In this document: positions 7,771-15,436 of the stretch, one piece after another
How the letters are laid out: the number at the start of each line of letters is the position of its first letter
Position numbering within the stretch: position 1 is the stretch's first letter
Assembly (NCBI RefSeq): GCF_015356825.1
Contig: NZ_JAACYW010000114.1
Coordinates: 1-32,950 of the forward strand
Direction of reading: 5' to 3'
Source: Catenulispora rubra
GTDB taxonomy: Bacteria > Actinomycetota > Actinomycetes > Streptomycetales > Catenulisporaceae
Length of the DNA: 32,950 bases
Program-made: the position numbers and the translations under genes
The notes under the pieces: model-generated
Told to the model about the DNA's origin: nothing
Database searches by the model: none
Seen by the model: only the letters and a program-made list of their open reading frames with translations

Positions 7771-9138
7771 TTACCCGAACAACGCGTGGAACGGGAAACC
7801 GGCGTTCATCTCCATGTCGTTGTGGATGCCGTGCGGCAGGAAGTACAGCTTCGGCGCGACCTTGATCCCGGCGTCGATGGTCCGGCCCAGCCCGCTCATC
7901 GCGTCGATGCTGAACTTGGGCAGTTCCTTGCCGAAGAGCTTGACCCCGTCGCCGAGCATGTTCAGGCCCTTGGTGCCCAGGAGCTGGCCCGGCTTGTAGG
8001 CCTGTTCGACGATCATCTGCGCGCGGCCCAGGAAACTTCCGTCGTGCGAGATGAAGCCGCCGGCCTTGATGCCCCAGACCGCGACCGTCTTGCCGAACGC
8101 GGAGAGGTTCGTCAGCGCGCTGGCGTCGTGGCCCAGGCCGACGATGCTGCGGCTGAGCGTGGTCACGCCCCGGAAGCCCTCGCCGAGCTCGCCGGCCCGG
8201 GCCACCGCGATCGCCCCGTCGGCCACCTTCGCGCCCTTGGCGAACGCGCCGATGCCGGGCAGGGCGCCCAGGGCGTCCATGCCGATGCTCATCCAGCTCA
8301 CGTTCGCCCCGGCGGCCTTGGCCAGCAGGTGCGTCAGACAGGCGGCAGCGCTGGTGGCCACCGCGGCCACCGCGAAGATGGCGCCCAGCGGCTCGAACGG
8401 CGCGGTGATGATCGCCAGGATGCCCAGGATCCCGGACAGGTCGCTGAGCAGGTCGCCGATGAACTTGATCGCGTCGGCGTGCTCCTCGACCCAGTGCCAG
8501 GCCCCCGAGAAGGCCTTGCCGATGCCGTCCACGATGGAGTCGAACAGGCCCGGCTTGCCCGGCGCCATCTGGCCGGCGTGGTGCAGCTGGTCGGCGATCG
8601 TCCGGGCGGCGCTGACGAACCGGTCGTGCAGCTCGTGCGCGCGCCGGATGAGGTCGCTCAGCCCGCTCTGGGCGTCGGTCACCGCCTTCTGGTTCTTGGT
8701 GGCGTCGGCGGCCTGCTGCGCGGCCTGCGGGCTCCCGGCCGGGGCCGCCGCCGGCTGGCCGGGCTGCCCGGGCTGGCCGTTGACCGTGGCCTTCGCCGAG
8801 CTGACGGCGCTCTGCTGGTGCTCGGCCTGCTGCTCCAGCCCGGCGGCCTCGGCCTGGAAGCCGTCGAGCTGGCCGGCCCAGTTGTAGAGCAGGCTGCTGG
8901 CCTGCTGGAACGAGTCGTGGCACTTCTGGACGGCCGGCTTGAGGTCGTCGTTCAGGTGGTCCATGAACGCGTTCGCGGACTGGCCCTGCCAGGAGCCGCG
9001 GTCGGCGCCGGTGATGTTGGACAAGATGGTGCCGAGCTCGGTGCTCATGTCGCCCAGGGAGCGCCCCAGGTCACGAGTCTGCGAGACGTCGCCGGGCGTC
9101 GGGTCGAAGCCCAGCGCCGGGAAGTTGCGTACTGCCAT
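7771..9138 (-). CDS. Putative type VII-secreted effector-like protein (WXG-type N-terminus)
   Basis: This 455-aa protein has the build of an actinobacterial T7SS substrate. It opens with LGFDPTPGD (residues 9-17), typical of the T7SS signal-like N-terminus of large WXG proteins. A helical hairpin with a WQG motif at 50-52 follows, then an amphipathic Gln-rich coiled region to about 115, a GQP-repeat linker (121-129), a second helical segment (145-190), a hydrophobic stretch (about 232-275) and a GALPGIGAFAKGAK element (291-304) often seen before the C-terminal domain of polymorphic toxins. The last 110 residues contain no toxin motif that I recognise. The ATG at 9138 is preceded by GGGGGAGAAGCC, a strong ribosome binding site, which decides it over an upstream in-frame start. 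It lies 11 bp after the small WXG100-like gene. No ESX core genes are in the window, so the secretion machinery must be elsewhere if this is exported. Confidence 0.82.
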   Translation of the reverse strand: MAVRNFPALGFDPTPGDVSQTRDLGRSLGDMSTELGTILSNITGADRGSWQGQSANAFMDHLNDDLKPAVQKCHDSFQQASSLLYNWAGQLDGFQAEAAGLEQQAEHQQSAVSSAKATVNGQPGQPGQPAAAPAGSPQAAQQAADATKNQKAVTDAQSGLSDLIRRAHELHDRFVSAARTIADQLHHAGQMAPGKPGLFDSIVDGIGKAFSGAWHWVEEHADAIKFIGDLLSDLSGILGILAIITAPFEPLGAIFAVAAVATSAAACLTHLLAKAAGANVSWMSIGMDALGALPGIGAFAKGAKVADGAIAVARAGELGEGFRGVTTLSRSIVGLGHDASALTNLSAFGKTVAVWGIKAGGFISHDGSFLGRAQMIVEQAYKPGQLLGTKGLNMLGDGVKLFGKELPKFSIDAMSGLGRTIDAGIKVAPKLYFLPHGIHNDMEMNAGFPFHALFG

Positions 9139-9149
9139 GGCTTCTCCCC

Positions 9150-9452
9150 CTACGCCTGCGCCGGCTGCGGCTGCGTGAGCTGGCTCTTGAGCTTGCCGTC
9201 CAGGTCGTCGGCAGTCTTGCTGATGTTGTCGAGCATCTTCACGCAGTCGTCGGCGTGCTGGCCGATCTGGCCGATGCCGTAGTGCCACTCGTCGGCGAAG
9301 TCGTGCATGCGGTTGATCAAAGGATCGGCACCGACCCCGGTGGCGTCGGTGCTGCGCAGCCGACGGCACGCACCGTCCAGGTCACCGCTGATTTTCGACA
9401 GCGTCGCGCGAAGCTCGTTCAGGACCGCCGAGCTGATTTGCAGATCACTCAT
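9150..9452 (-). CDS. WXG100/ESAT-6-like small protein
   Basis: The 100-aa product has the size and helix-turn-helix hairpin pattern of WXG100 proteins, with two long amphipathic helices (about 5-35 and 60-92). The turn carries ADEWHYG at 53-59, a W-x-x-G arrangement instead of the standard W-x-G. It likely pairs with or chaperones the adjacent 455-aa protein, as EsxA/EsxB-like partners do. The ATG at 9452 is preferred over an upstream start at 9482 because GGGGAGGTG lies 8 bp before it. It is the first gene of the cassette, and a promoter with an overlapping palindrome lies at 9481-9505. Family membership is inferred from length, helix pattern and neighbour rather than strong identity. Confidence 0.78.
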   Translation of the reverse strand: MSDLQISSAVLNELRATLSKISGDLDGACRRLRSTDATGVGADPLINRMHDFADEWHYGIGQIGQHADDCVKMLDNISKTADDLDGKLKSQLTQPQPAQA

Positions 9453-9480
9453 TGATGAGCACCTCCCCGTGTTCGGCAGC

Positions 9481-9505
9481 ACTATATCGATCCAGAACAG
9501 TTCTG
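9481..9505 (-). promoter_or_regulatory. Predicted promoter with overlapping palindromic operator for the WXG100-like cassette
   Basis: On the minus strand a TATAGT -10-like hexamer (plus-strand ACTATA, 9481-9486) lies 28 bp upstream of the ATG at 9452. Immediately upstream, in the -10/-35 spacer, is the perfect 13-bp palindrome CAGAACAGTTCTG (9493-9505). A repressor bound there would block the promoter. The cognate regulator is unknown; no TTGACA-like -35 was found. Confidence 0.5.
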
Positions 9506-9587
9506 CGGCGCGCGGAATTCACTCGATCCCCTGGTTTGGACGCCCCAGCCCTTCTGCACCGATCGCAGGGCACTTAGTTTCGAAGGC

Positions 9588-11777
9588 ATGCCGAAGCCGT
9601 TCCAGCTGCCCGATTTCTACATGCCGTACCCCGCGCGCCTGAACCCGCATCTGGAGTACGCACGCGTCCACTCCAAAGCGTGGGCCCGCGACCTGACGAT
9701 GATCGAGGGGTCGGGGATCTGGGACGAGGACGACTTCGACCGCCACGACTACGCCCTGCTGTGCGCGTACACGCACCCCGACTGCGACGCCGGGGAACTG
9801 GCGCTGGTCACCGACTGGTACGTCTGGGTCTTCTTCTTCGACGACCACTTCCTGGAGGTCTACAAGAGGCCCCGCGACATGCCCGGAGCGCGGGCCTACC
9901 TGGACCGGCTGCCCGCCTTCATGCCGATCGGCGACCCGGCGGCGATGCCGGAGCCGACCAACGCCGTCGAGGCGGGGCTGGCCGACCTGTGGCTGCGCAC
10001 CGTGCCGGCCAAGACCGAGGCCTGGCGCCGCCGCTTCGCCGAGAGCAACCGGCATCTGCTCGAGGAATCGTTGTGGGAGCTGGCGAACATCACCGAGGAC
10101 CGGGTGTCCGATCCGGTGGACTACATCGAGATGCGCCGCAAGGTCGGCGGGGCGCCGTGGTCGGCGCACCTCGTGGAGCACGCCAACGGCGTCGAGGTCC
10201 CGGACCGGGTGGCCGCCAGCCGTCCGCTGCGGGTGCTGAAGGAGACCTTCGCCGACGCCGTCCACCTGCGCAACGACCTGTTCTCCTACCAGCGCGAGGT
10301 CGAGGAGGAGGGCGAGAACTCCAACTGCGTCCTGGTCCTGGAGCGCTTCCTGGACTGCGACCCGCAGACCGCCGCGAACCACACCAACGAGCTGCTGACC
10401 AGCCGGCTGCACCAGTTCGAGCAGACCGCGCTGACCGAGCTGGTGCCGCTGTTCGCCGAGACCGGCGTCGGGCCGGTGGAGGCGTTGCAGGTCGGGCTGT
10501 ATGTCAAAGGTCTGCAGGACTGGCAGTCCGGCGGCCACGAATGGCACATGCGCTCCTCGCGCTACATGAACGACGCCTACGAGCCAGGCGCGGCCTCCTC
10601 GACGCTTCCCGGACCACTGGGTCTGGGCACGTCCGCGGCCCGCATCGCCGCCTCGATCGCGAAGACCATGCCCGCGCGTCTCAAACGTCTGAGTCATCCG
10701 CTCTACGAACAGGTCGGACCGACCCCGATCCCCACCATCGAAGCCCCAACGGAGCTGCGGCTGAGCCCGCACCTGCCGGCCGCGCGCCGCCATGTCGCGG
10801 ACTGGTGCCGCCACATCGGCTTCTACGACGGCATCTGGGACGAGAAGCACCTCGTCGACGCCGACTTCGCGCTCTGCGCCGCGGGCATCCACCCGGACGC
10901 CTCGCCCGAGGAGCTGGACCTCGCGACCGACTGGCTGGCCTGGGGCACATACGCGGACGACTACTACCCGGCCGTCTTCGGGCCGACCCGCGACCGGACC
11001 GGCGCCCGGCTCTGCAACGAGCGTCTCAGCTCCCTGATGACCGATACCCCGCCGGCTCCGGTGTCGGCCCTCGAACGCGGCCTGGCAGACCTGTGGCGCC
11101 GCTCCACCGAAGGCGTGTCGGCGACGGCCCGGCAGGCGCTGCGCCGAGGCACGCAGGCGATGATCGACAGCTGGCTGTGGGAACTGGACAACCAGGCGGC
11201 GCACCGGATCCCGGATCCCATCGACTACGTCGAGATGCGCCGCGCCACCTTCGGCTCCGACCTGACGATGGCGCTGTCCCGCATGGCCCACGACTCGATC
11301 CCGCCGGAGGTGCTGCGCAGCCGTCCGGTGAGCGCATTGGAGCACGCCGCGGCGGACTGGTCCTGTCTGGTGAACGATCTGTACTCCTACCAGAAGGAGA
11401 TCCAGTTCGAGGGCGACGTCCACAACTGCGTGCTGGTCGTGCAGGACTTCTTCGACTGCGACCGCGACCGCGCCTTGGAGGTCGTCAGTACCCTGATCGC
11501 GGCCCGGCTCGACACGTTCCGGCACGCCGCCGACGTCGAGCTCCCGGCCCTGGCCGACGCGATGCGGCTGTCCTCCACCACCCGCGCGGACCTGGACCGG
11601 CACGTCCAGGAACTCCGCGACTGGATGACCGCGATCCTCAACTGGCACCAGAACAGCGGACGCTACCCGGAAGCCGAGCAGCACCGGCGGCGGGTGGCCC
11701 GCGTCGGGCGGCCCGGCTTGGGCGCGCTCGGCAGCGGCGCCGCGCGCGTGCCGCTTCAGCACCAGGCCGTCGGCTGA
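9588..11777 (+). CDS. geoA: Geosmin synthase (two-domain germacradienol/geosmin synthase)
   Basis: This 729-aa bifunctional sesquiterpene cyclase makes the earthy odorant geosmin. By family knowledge the N-terminal domain cyclises farnesyl diphosphate to germacradienol and the C-terminal domain converts that to geosmin plus acetone. Both Mg2+-binding motif pairs are present: DDHFLE at residues 85-90 with NDLFSYQRE at 229-237 in the first domain, and DDYYP at 457-461 with NDLYSYQKE at 596-604 in the second. A proline-rich linker near 315-385 joins them. The length matches characterised geosmin synthases (about 725 aa), and the N-terminal FQLPDFYMPYPARLNPHLE is diagnostic. The ATG at 9588 has only a weak upstream GAAGG. 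The gene is monocistronic, divergent from the WXG100-like cassette, and followed by a long hairpin. Confidence 0.97.
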   Translation: MPKPFQLPDFYMPYPARLNPHLEYARVHSKAWARDLTMIEGSGIWDEDDFDRHDYALLCAYTHPDCDAGELALVTDWYVWVFFFDDHFLEVYKRPRDMPGARAYLDRLPAFMPIGDPAAMPEPTNAVEAGLADLWLRTVPAKTEAWRRRFAESNRHLLEESLWELANITEDRVSDPVDYIEMRRKVGGAPWSAHLVEHANGVEVPDRVAASRPLRVLKETFADAVHLRNDLFSYQREVEEEGENSNCVLVLERFLDCDPQTAANHTNELLTSRLHQFEQTALTELVPLFAETGVGPVEALQVGLYVKGLQDWQSGGHEWHMRSSRYMNDAYEPGAASSTLPGPLGLGTSAARIAASIAKTMPARLKRLSHPLYEQVGPTPIPTIEAPTELRLSPHLPAARRHVADWCRHIGFYDGIWDEKHLVDADFALCAAGIHPDASPEELDLATDWLAWGTYADDYYPAVFGPTRDRTGARLCNERLSSLMTDTPPAPVSALERGLADLWRRSTEGVSATARQALRRGTQAMIDSWLWELDNQAAHRIPDPIDYVEMRRATFGSDLTMALSRMAHDSIPPEVLRSRPVSALEHAAADWSCLVNDLYSYQKEIQFEGDVHNCVLVVQDFFDCDRDRALEVVSTLIAARLDTFRHAADVELPALADAMRLSSTTRADLDRHVQELRDWMTAILNWHQNSGRYPEAEQHRRRVARVGRPGLGALGSGAARVPLQHQAVG

Positions 11778-11789
11778 TCGGCCCCGCTG

Positions 11790-11840
11790 CGGTGACGCGT
11801 GCGATCCGGCCCGGGCTCGACCACATCGTGCGCGTCACCG
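11790..11840. terminator. Bidirectional hairpin between geoA and the SGNH hydrolase gene
   Basis: A 16-bp stem (11790-11805 with 11825-11840; two wobble pairs) encloses a 19-nt loop that itself contains the palindrome CCGGCCCGGG-like core. It lies 12 bp after the geoA stop and 14 bp before the end of the convergent gene, the position expected for a shared terminator. Confidence 0.7.
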
Positions 11841-11854
11841 GAGCCTCGCCGTGC

Positions 11855-13063
11855 CTACTCGGCGAACACCCCGCCGTCCCCGAACACCAACCGAGCGAAC
11901 CGTTCCCCGATCACCCGATACCCGGCCGGCGTCGGATGCAGCCCCTCCCCGAGGTACTCGTCGGCCTCGTCGAGCGCCACCAACTGCAAGCCGTCCAGGT
12001 AATGGATGTTCGGGTCCTGCTTCGCCCGCTCCGTGACGATCCGCCGCAACTCCCGCCGCACCACCTGCAACGTCAGCGCTCCGTCGGCCACCGTGGCCGG
12101 GTCGCCGGTCGCGTACAGCACGTCGTCGCGCCACACCGTCGGTCCCGGCCGTTCCTCCAGCGCCGGGCACGCGATCGGCGAAACCACCAGCAGCGGTGTG
12201 TCAGGGTGGCCCTCGCGCACCGTGTCGAGGAAGCCGTGCACCGTCGGGCCGAGGGTGCGCAACACGTAGCCGGCCTTGGCCGTGAAGTTGATCCCCAGCT
12301 TCAGGCTGATCAGGTCGGCCTCGGCGTCGCGGATCGAACGCGCGACGAACGGATCCAGGTAGCAGTTCCCTGACAGCCCCACGTTCACCGGCTCCACCCC
12401 GGCGGCCCGCGCCGCGATCACCGGCCACACCCCGAGCGGTGATTCGGCCTCGTTGCACTGGCTGATCGAGCTGCCGTGGTGCAGCCACACCCGGCGGCCG
12501 GTCGGCGTCGGCGGGTCGACGTCCGCGTCCGCGCGCAGGGCCACGAGTTCGGTCTTCACCCAGTGCGGCAGCCAGATCTGGAGGTCCTTGACCCCGGCCG
12601 GCAGCCCGTCGAACCGCACAGTCGCCGGCCGCCCGGGCGCGAAGCCGACCTGGGTCATCTTCTGGTCCATCAGGAGGACGTTGCCCACCGGGGCGCGCTG
12701 CGTGCCGCCGAGGAAGCTTTCGCTTCCGTCGTGACTGTCGTCAGCGTCGTCGGCGTCATGGCCGTCGTAGCCGTCGTACGTGATCGCGAAGACCCCGGCG
12801 TCGTCGGGCCGCGGCTCGTTCTCGGCCATCATCGGCACCGTGGTCAGCACGTCCAGCTCGACCACGGTCGCCGCACTGCGGAACACCAACCGCACCCCGG
12901 ATCCGGCCGTGGCCTGCCGCTCCATCGAGGCGTCCGACTGCGCGACGGTCCACTGCGGCAACCGGCGCGGCAGCAGCCCGGCCTCGGTCGCGACGACCTC
13001 CAGCGCACCGCGGAGCTCGGCCGGGCCGTCGATGAGCGGAACCCGCCGCAGCACGTCTGTCAT
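11855..13063 (-). CDS. SGNH/GDSL-family hydrolase
   Basis: The 402-aa protein is a probable esterase/acylhydrolase of the SGNH superfamily with an N-terminal beta-rich accessory region (about residues 1-180) and a C-terminal SGNH domain. The nucleophile block is HHGSSIS (Ser199), the Gly block NVGLSGNC, the Asn block LKLGINF, and the His block EGLHPTPAGY (His376). The residue normally Asp in the DxxH pair is Glu373 here. A low-complexity Asp/Gly/Ala/His-rich insertion (YDGYDGHDADDADDSHDG) sits near residue 98 and is encoded by GTC/GTCGTC-rich DNA. There is no signal peptide. The ATG at 13063 was chosen over an in-frame TTG three codons upstream; neither has a clear ribosome binding site. The natural substrate cannot be told. 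Confidence 0.85.
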   Translation of the reverse strand: MTDVLRRVPLIDGPAELRGALEVVATEAGLLPRRLPQWTVAQSDASMERQATAGSGVRLVFRSAATVVELDVLTTVPMMAENEPRPDDAGVFAITYDGYDGHDADDADDSHDGSESFLGGTQRAPVGNVLLMDQKMTQVGFAPGRPATVRFDGLPAGVKDLQIWLPHWVKTELVALRADADVDPPTPTGRRVWLHHGSSISQCNEAESPLGVWPVIAARAAGVEPVNVGLSGNCYLDPFVARSIRDAEADLISLKLGINFTAKAGYVLRTLGPTVHGFLDTVREGHPDTPLLVVSPIACPALEERPGPTVWRDDVLYATGDPATVADGALTLQVVRRELRRIVTERAKQDPNIHYLDGLQLVALDEADEYLGEGLHPTPAGYRVIGERFARLVFGDGGVFAE

Positions 13064-13163
13064 GCCGATCAAGGTAACAGCGGCGGATACGGGGGCCAGC
13101 CCTACCCCGACTCGGGTGGCAGCTCACTGACTTCGGACGGCTGTGCTCGGCGAGCCTGGAGCC

Positions 13164-13919
13164 ATGCGAAAGACGTCAGCCTTCCTCGCCGCGACCGCCG
13201 TCGCCGCCACCATCGCCATCCCCGTCGACGCGAGCGCCGCGAGTGCCGCCACGGCCCCGACCGGCACGAGCACCGCAGCCAGTCCCACCGGGATCGCGGG
13301 CACCACCCCGGTGCCGACCTTCGACTTCCGCGACTGCCCGCAGCTCCCCACCGGCGTCGACCCGGCCAAGTGGCGTTGCGAAGTCCTGGTCGCCCAGGGC
13401 ACCGCGACCGTCGGCGGCGCCACCCTGCCCTTCGACTTCACCGCCGTCACCCACGCCGAGGGCCCGCTGCCCGACGGCACCCCCGGCCAGGTCTTCGGCG
13501 GCTTCCGCGCCGCCCGCCTGCCGGCCCCGGGCCGCCAGTCCGGCGACGGCCACGGCCCCAAGCTCTGGATGCAACCGCACCTGACCACCGTGCCGGACTT
13601 CTACAGCCAGTCCGGCGCGATGACCCTGACCTTCCAGCTCACCGGCCCGCACCTCGGCGAGCACTGCTCGATCGGCACCACCGCCGCGCCGGTCCAGGTC
13701 GCCGCCGCCCGCGTCCCGGGCAGCACGCAGTGGCTGTCGCAGAACCCGCCGATCATCACCTTCCAGGTGCTGGACCAGACGCTGGCCGTGCCGGAGGTGA
13801 GCGGCTGCGGCCGCGCGACCGAGGAGCTGAACCGCCGGTTCGGCCTCCCGTCGCCCTCGGGCGCGAACCGGCTCAGCGGGACGGCCTTCTACTCGTTCAA
13901 GACCTACGACCAGCTCTAG
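13164..13919 (+). CDS. Secreted hypothetical protein
   Basis: This 251-aa protein starts with a signal peptide (MRKTSAFLAATAVAATIAIP, then VDASAASA with likely AxA cleavage around residues 25-30) and a Thr/Ala/Ser/Pro-rich spacer. The mature part has two Cys pairs' worth of cysteines (DCPQL, WRCEV, EHCSIG, SGCGRA), which may form disulphides outside the cell, and ends in a domain with many short beta-strand patterns (MTLTFQLTGPHLG; IITFQVLDQTLAVP). I do not recognise the family. The ATG at 13164 is chosen because it gives a canonical signal peptide; a GTG seven codons upstream would add residues before the basic n-region. It diverges from the SGNH hydrolase gene by 100 bp and ends 16 bp from the convergent GNAT gene. 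Confidence 0.82.
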   Translation: MRKTSAFLAATAVAATIAIPVDASAASAATAPTGTSTAASPTGIAGTTPVPTFDFRDCPQLPTGVDPAKWRCEVLVAQGTATVGGATLPFDFTAVTHAEGPLPDGTPGQVFGGFRAARLPAPGRQSGDGHGPKLWMQPHLTTVPDFYSQSGAMTLTFQLTGPHLGEHCSIGTTAAPVQVAAARVPGSTQWLSQNPPIITFQVLDQTLAVPEVSGCGRATEELNRRFGLPSPSGANRLSGTAFYSFKTYDQL

Positions 13920-13935
13920 AAACCGTTACCGGGCC

Positions 13936-14826
13936 TCAGCCGAGCTCCAGCGTCGTCATCCCGAACACCTTGCCGTGGTCGACGTCGCGCACCGGCCCGG
14001 TGTACATCCGGGCCACCTCGAACGAGGGCTCCAGCCCCAGTGCGGCGACCATCGCCAGCGCCTCGCGGTTGGTCTCCGGCACGTCGATCACGATCCGGCC
14101 GCCGCCGGCGGCGCCGACCCGGCCGCGGCCGGTGAACCCGGCGTCGCCGGCCGCCCCGGCGACCAGGGCGTCCAGGATCACCTCGGCGTAGACGCGGGAG
14201 TCGGCGAACAGCGGCCCGACGCGGTGGCCGTCGTGCGCGGCGCGCAGCACGCCGTAGCCGACCAGCCGGCCGTCGACGATCAGGGCCCTGCCGACGTGTC
14301 CGGGTGCGGCGAACCACTCGCGCAGGAACACCGCGCGCGGTGCCGGGAAGCACAGCGCGTCGTAGTCGGCGACCTCGGCGAAACCGGCCTCGGCCAGCGG
14401 GACCGCGGCGGCCGGGCCGGAGCCGTCGGAGGTCAGTTCGCCGGCGTAGCGCACGGTGCGGTGCGCGTCCATGAACCCGGACTTGCGGTAGTTGTCCTGC
14501 TGCGCGACCACGCCGTCGAGCCCGACGGTGCGCGCGCCGGCCCGCGGGAGCGCCGCCTTCCAGGTGGCCAGGCCGTGGCCGCGGCCGCGGAACTCCGGCT
14601 TGACCAGATACAGCCCGAGGAAGGAGAAGGCGTCGCCGTAGTTCACCACGGACACCGCGGACACCGGCTCGCCGCCGATCCGCCCGACGAAGAAGCCCTC
14701 CGGGTCCTGCGCGAGGAAGCAGGGGCCGTCGTGGTCTCCGGGATTCCATCCCTCGTCGGCGCACCAGCCCTGGATGATGGGCCAGTCGGCCAGGGACGCG
14801 CGGGTGATCTGCAGGCTGTCCGTCAT
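13936..14826 (-). CDS. GNAT acetyltransferase with C-terminal YitH-type domain
   Basis: The 296-aa protein has an N-terminal GNAT fold, with the acetyl-CoA pyrophosphate loop in VKPEFRGRGHGLATW (R/Q-x-x-G-x-G/A pattern) near residues 81-95 and a following DGVVAQQDNYRKSGF segment typical of the motif after it. A second alpha/beta half (about 150-296; VPETNREALAMVAALGLEPSFEVARMYTG near the end) fits the Acetyltransf_18/YitH C-terminal domain. It would transfer an acetyl group to a small-molecule or protein amine that cannot be predicted. The ATG at 14826 begins the recognisable domain (LQITRASLADWPIIQGW); the frame stays open upstream but that portion is antisense to the Ddn-like gene. It diverges from that gene by 85 bp. 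Confidence 0.88.
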   Translation of the reverse strand: MTDSLQITRASLADWPIIQGWCADEGWNPGDHDGPCFLAQDPEGFFVGRIGGEPVSAVSVVNYGDAFSFLGLYLVKPEFRGRGHGLATWKAALPRAGARTVGLDGVVAQQDNYRKSGFMDAHRTVRYAGELTSDGSGPAAAVPLAEAGFAEVADYDALCFPAPRAVFLREWFAAPGHVGRALIVDGRLVGYGVLRAAHDGHRVGPLFADSRVYAEVILDALVAGAAGDAGFTGRGRVGAAGGGRIVIDVPETNREALAMVAALGLEPSFEVARMYTGPVRDVDHGKVFGMTTLELG

Positions 14827-14911
14827 GCCAACATCTTGGCGTGCCGGGACCGCCGTGCCGGGTCCGACACGCGGGCCCCGGGAGGCGCGCCCCGGATGCC
14901 ATGATGAGGCC

Positions 14912-15436
14912 ATGACCAACCCCTGGAACGCCCTCGTCACGCGCCTGGGCCGGCAGAAGTGGTTCGCGACCACCTTCAAGGGGGTGGCGCCGCATGTCGA
15001 CCGCTTCCTGGGCCGGGCCACCGGCGGCCGGGTGTTCATGCTCGCCGGCACCGGGATCCCGACGCTGCTGCTGACCACCACCGGCCGCAAGTCCGGGCAG
15101 CAGCGCACGGTGCCGCTGCTGTACAGCCGCCACGAAGGCGCGCTGCTGGTGGTCAGTTCGAACTGGGGGCAGCAGCAGCACCCGGCGTGGGCGCTGAACC
15201 TGCTGGCGAACCCGGAGGCGACGGTCGCGGTCCGCGGCAAGTCCGGGCCGGTGCACGCGCGCGTCGTCGAGGGTGAGGAGCGCGAGCGGGTCTGGAACAC
15301 GCTCCTGACGAAGAACTGGCCCGGCTACGAGAACTACGCCGAGCGCTCGGGCCGTCACATCAACATCTTCGCGCTCGAGCCGGTGAAGCCTGTGAACCCC
15401 GTGAAGCCGGTGACCGAGACGCAGGACGGCCAGTGA
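14912..15436 (+). CDS. Ddn-like nitroreductase, F420-dependent oxidoreductase family
   Basis: This 174-aa protein belongs to the deazaflavin (F420H2)-dependent split-barrel oxidoreductases related to mycobacterial Ddn. The signatures are LLLTTTGRKSGQQRTVPLLY at residues 52-71 and SSNWGQQQHPAWALNLLANP at 82-101, which bind F420 in the family, followed by the closing WPGYENYAERSGR. Family members reduce quinones or diverse electrophiles with F420H2. An odd C-terminal tail repeats Lys-Pro-Val (EPVKPVNPVKPVTE). The ATG at 14912 has GATGAGG just upstream. Its TGA overlaps the GTG of the next gene (GTGA), so it is translationally coupled to the AlkZ-like gene. Confidence 0.92.
   Translation: MTNPWNALVTRLGRQKWFATTFKGVAPHVDRFLGRATGGRVFMLAGTGIPTLLLTTTGRKSGQQRTVPLLYSRHEGALLVVSSNWGQQQHPAWALNLLANPEATVAVRGKSGPVHARVVEGEERERVWNTLLTKNWPGYENYAERSGRHINIFALEPVKPVNPVKPVTETQDGQ

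Noticed and set aside
9519..11762. 747-codon open frame on the minus strand opposite geoA
   Set aside because: Low-complexity antisense translation; the plus strand encodes an intact geosmin synthase.
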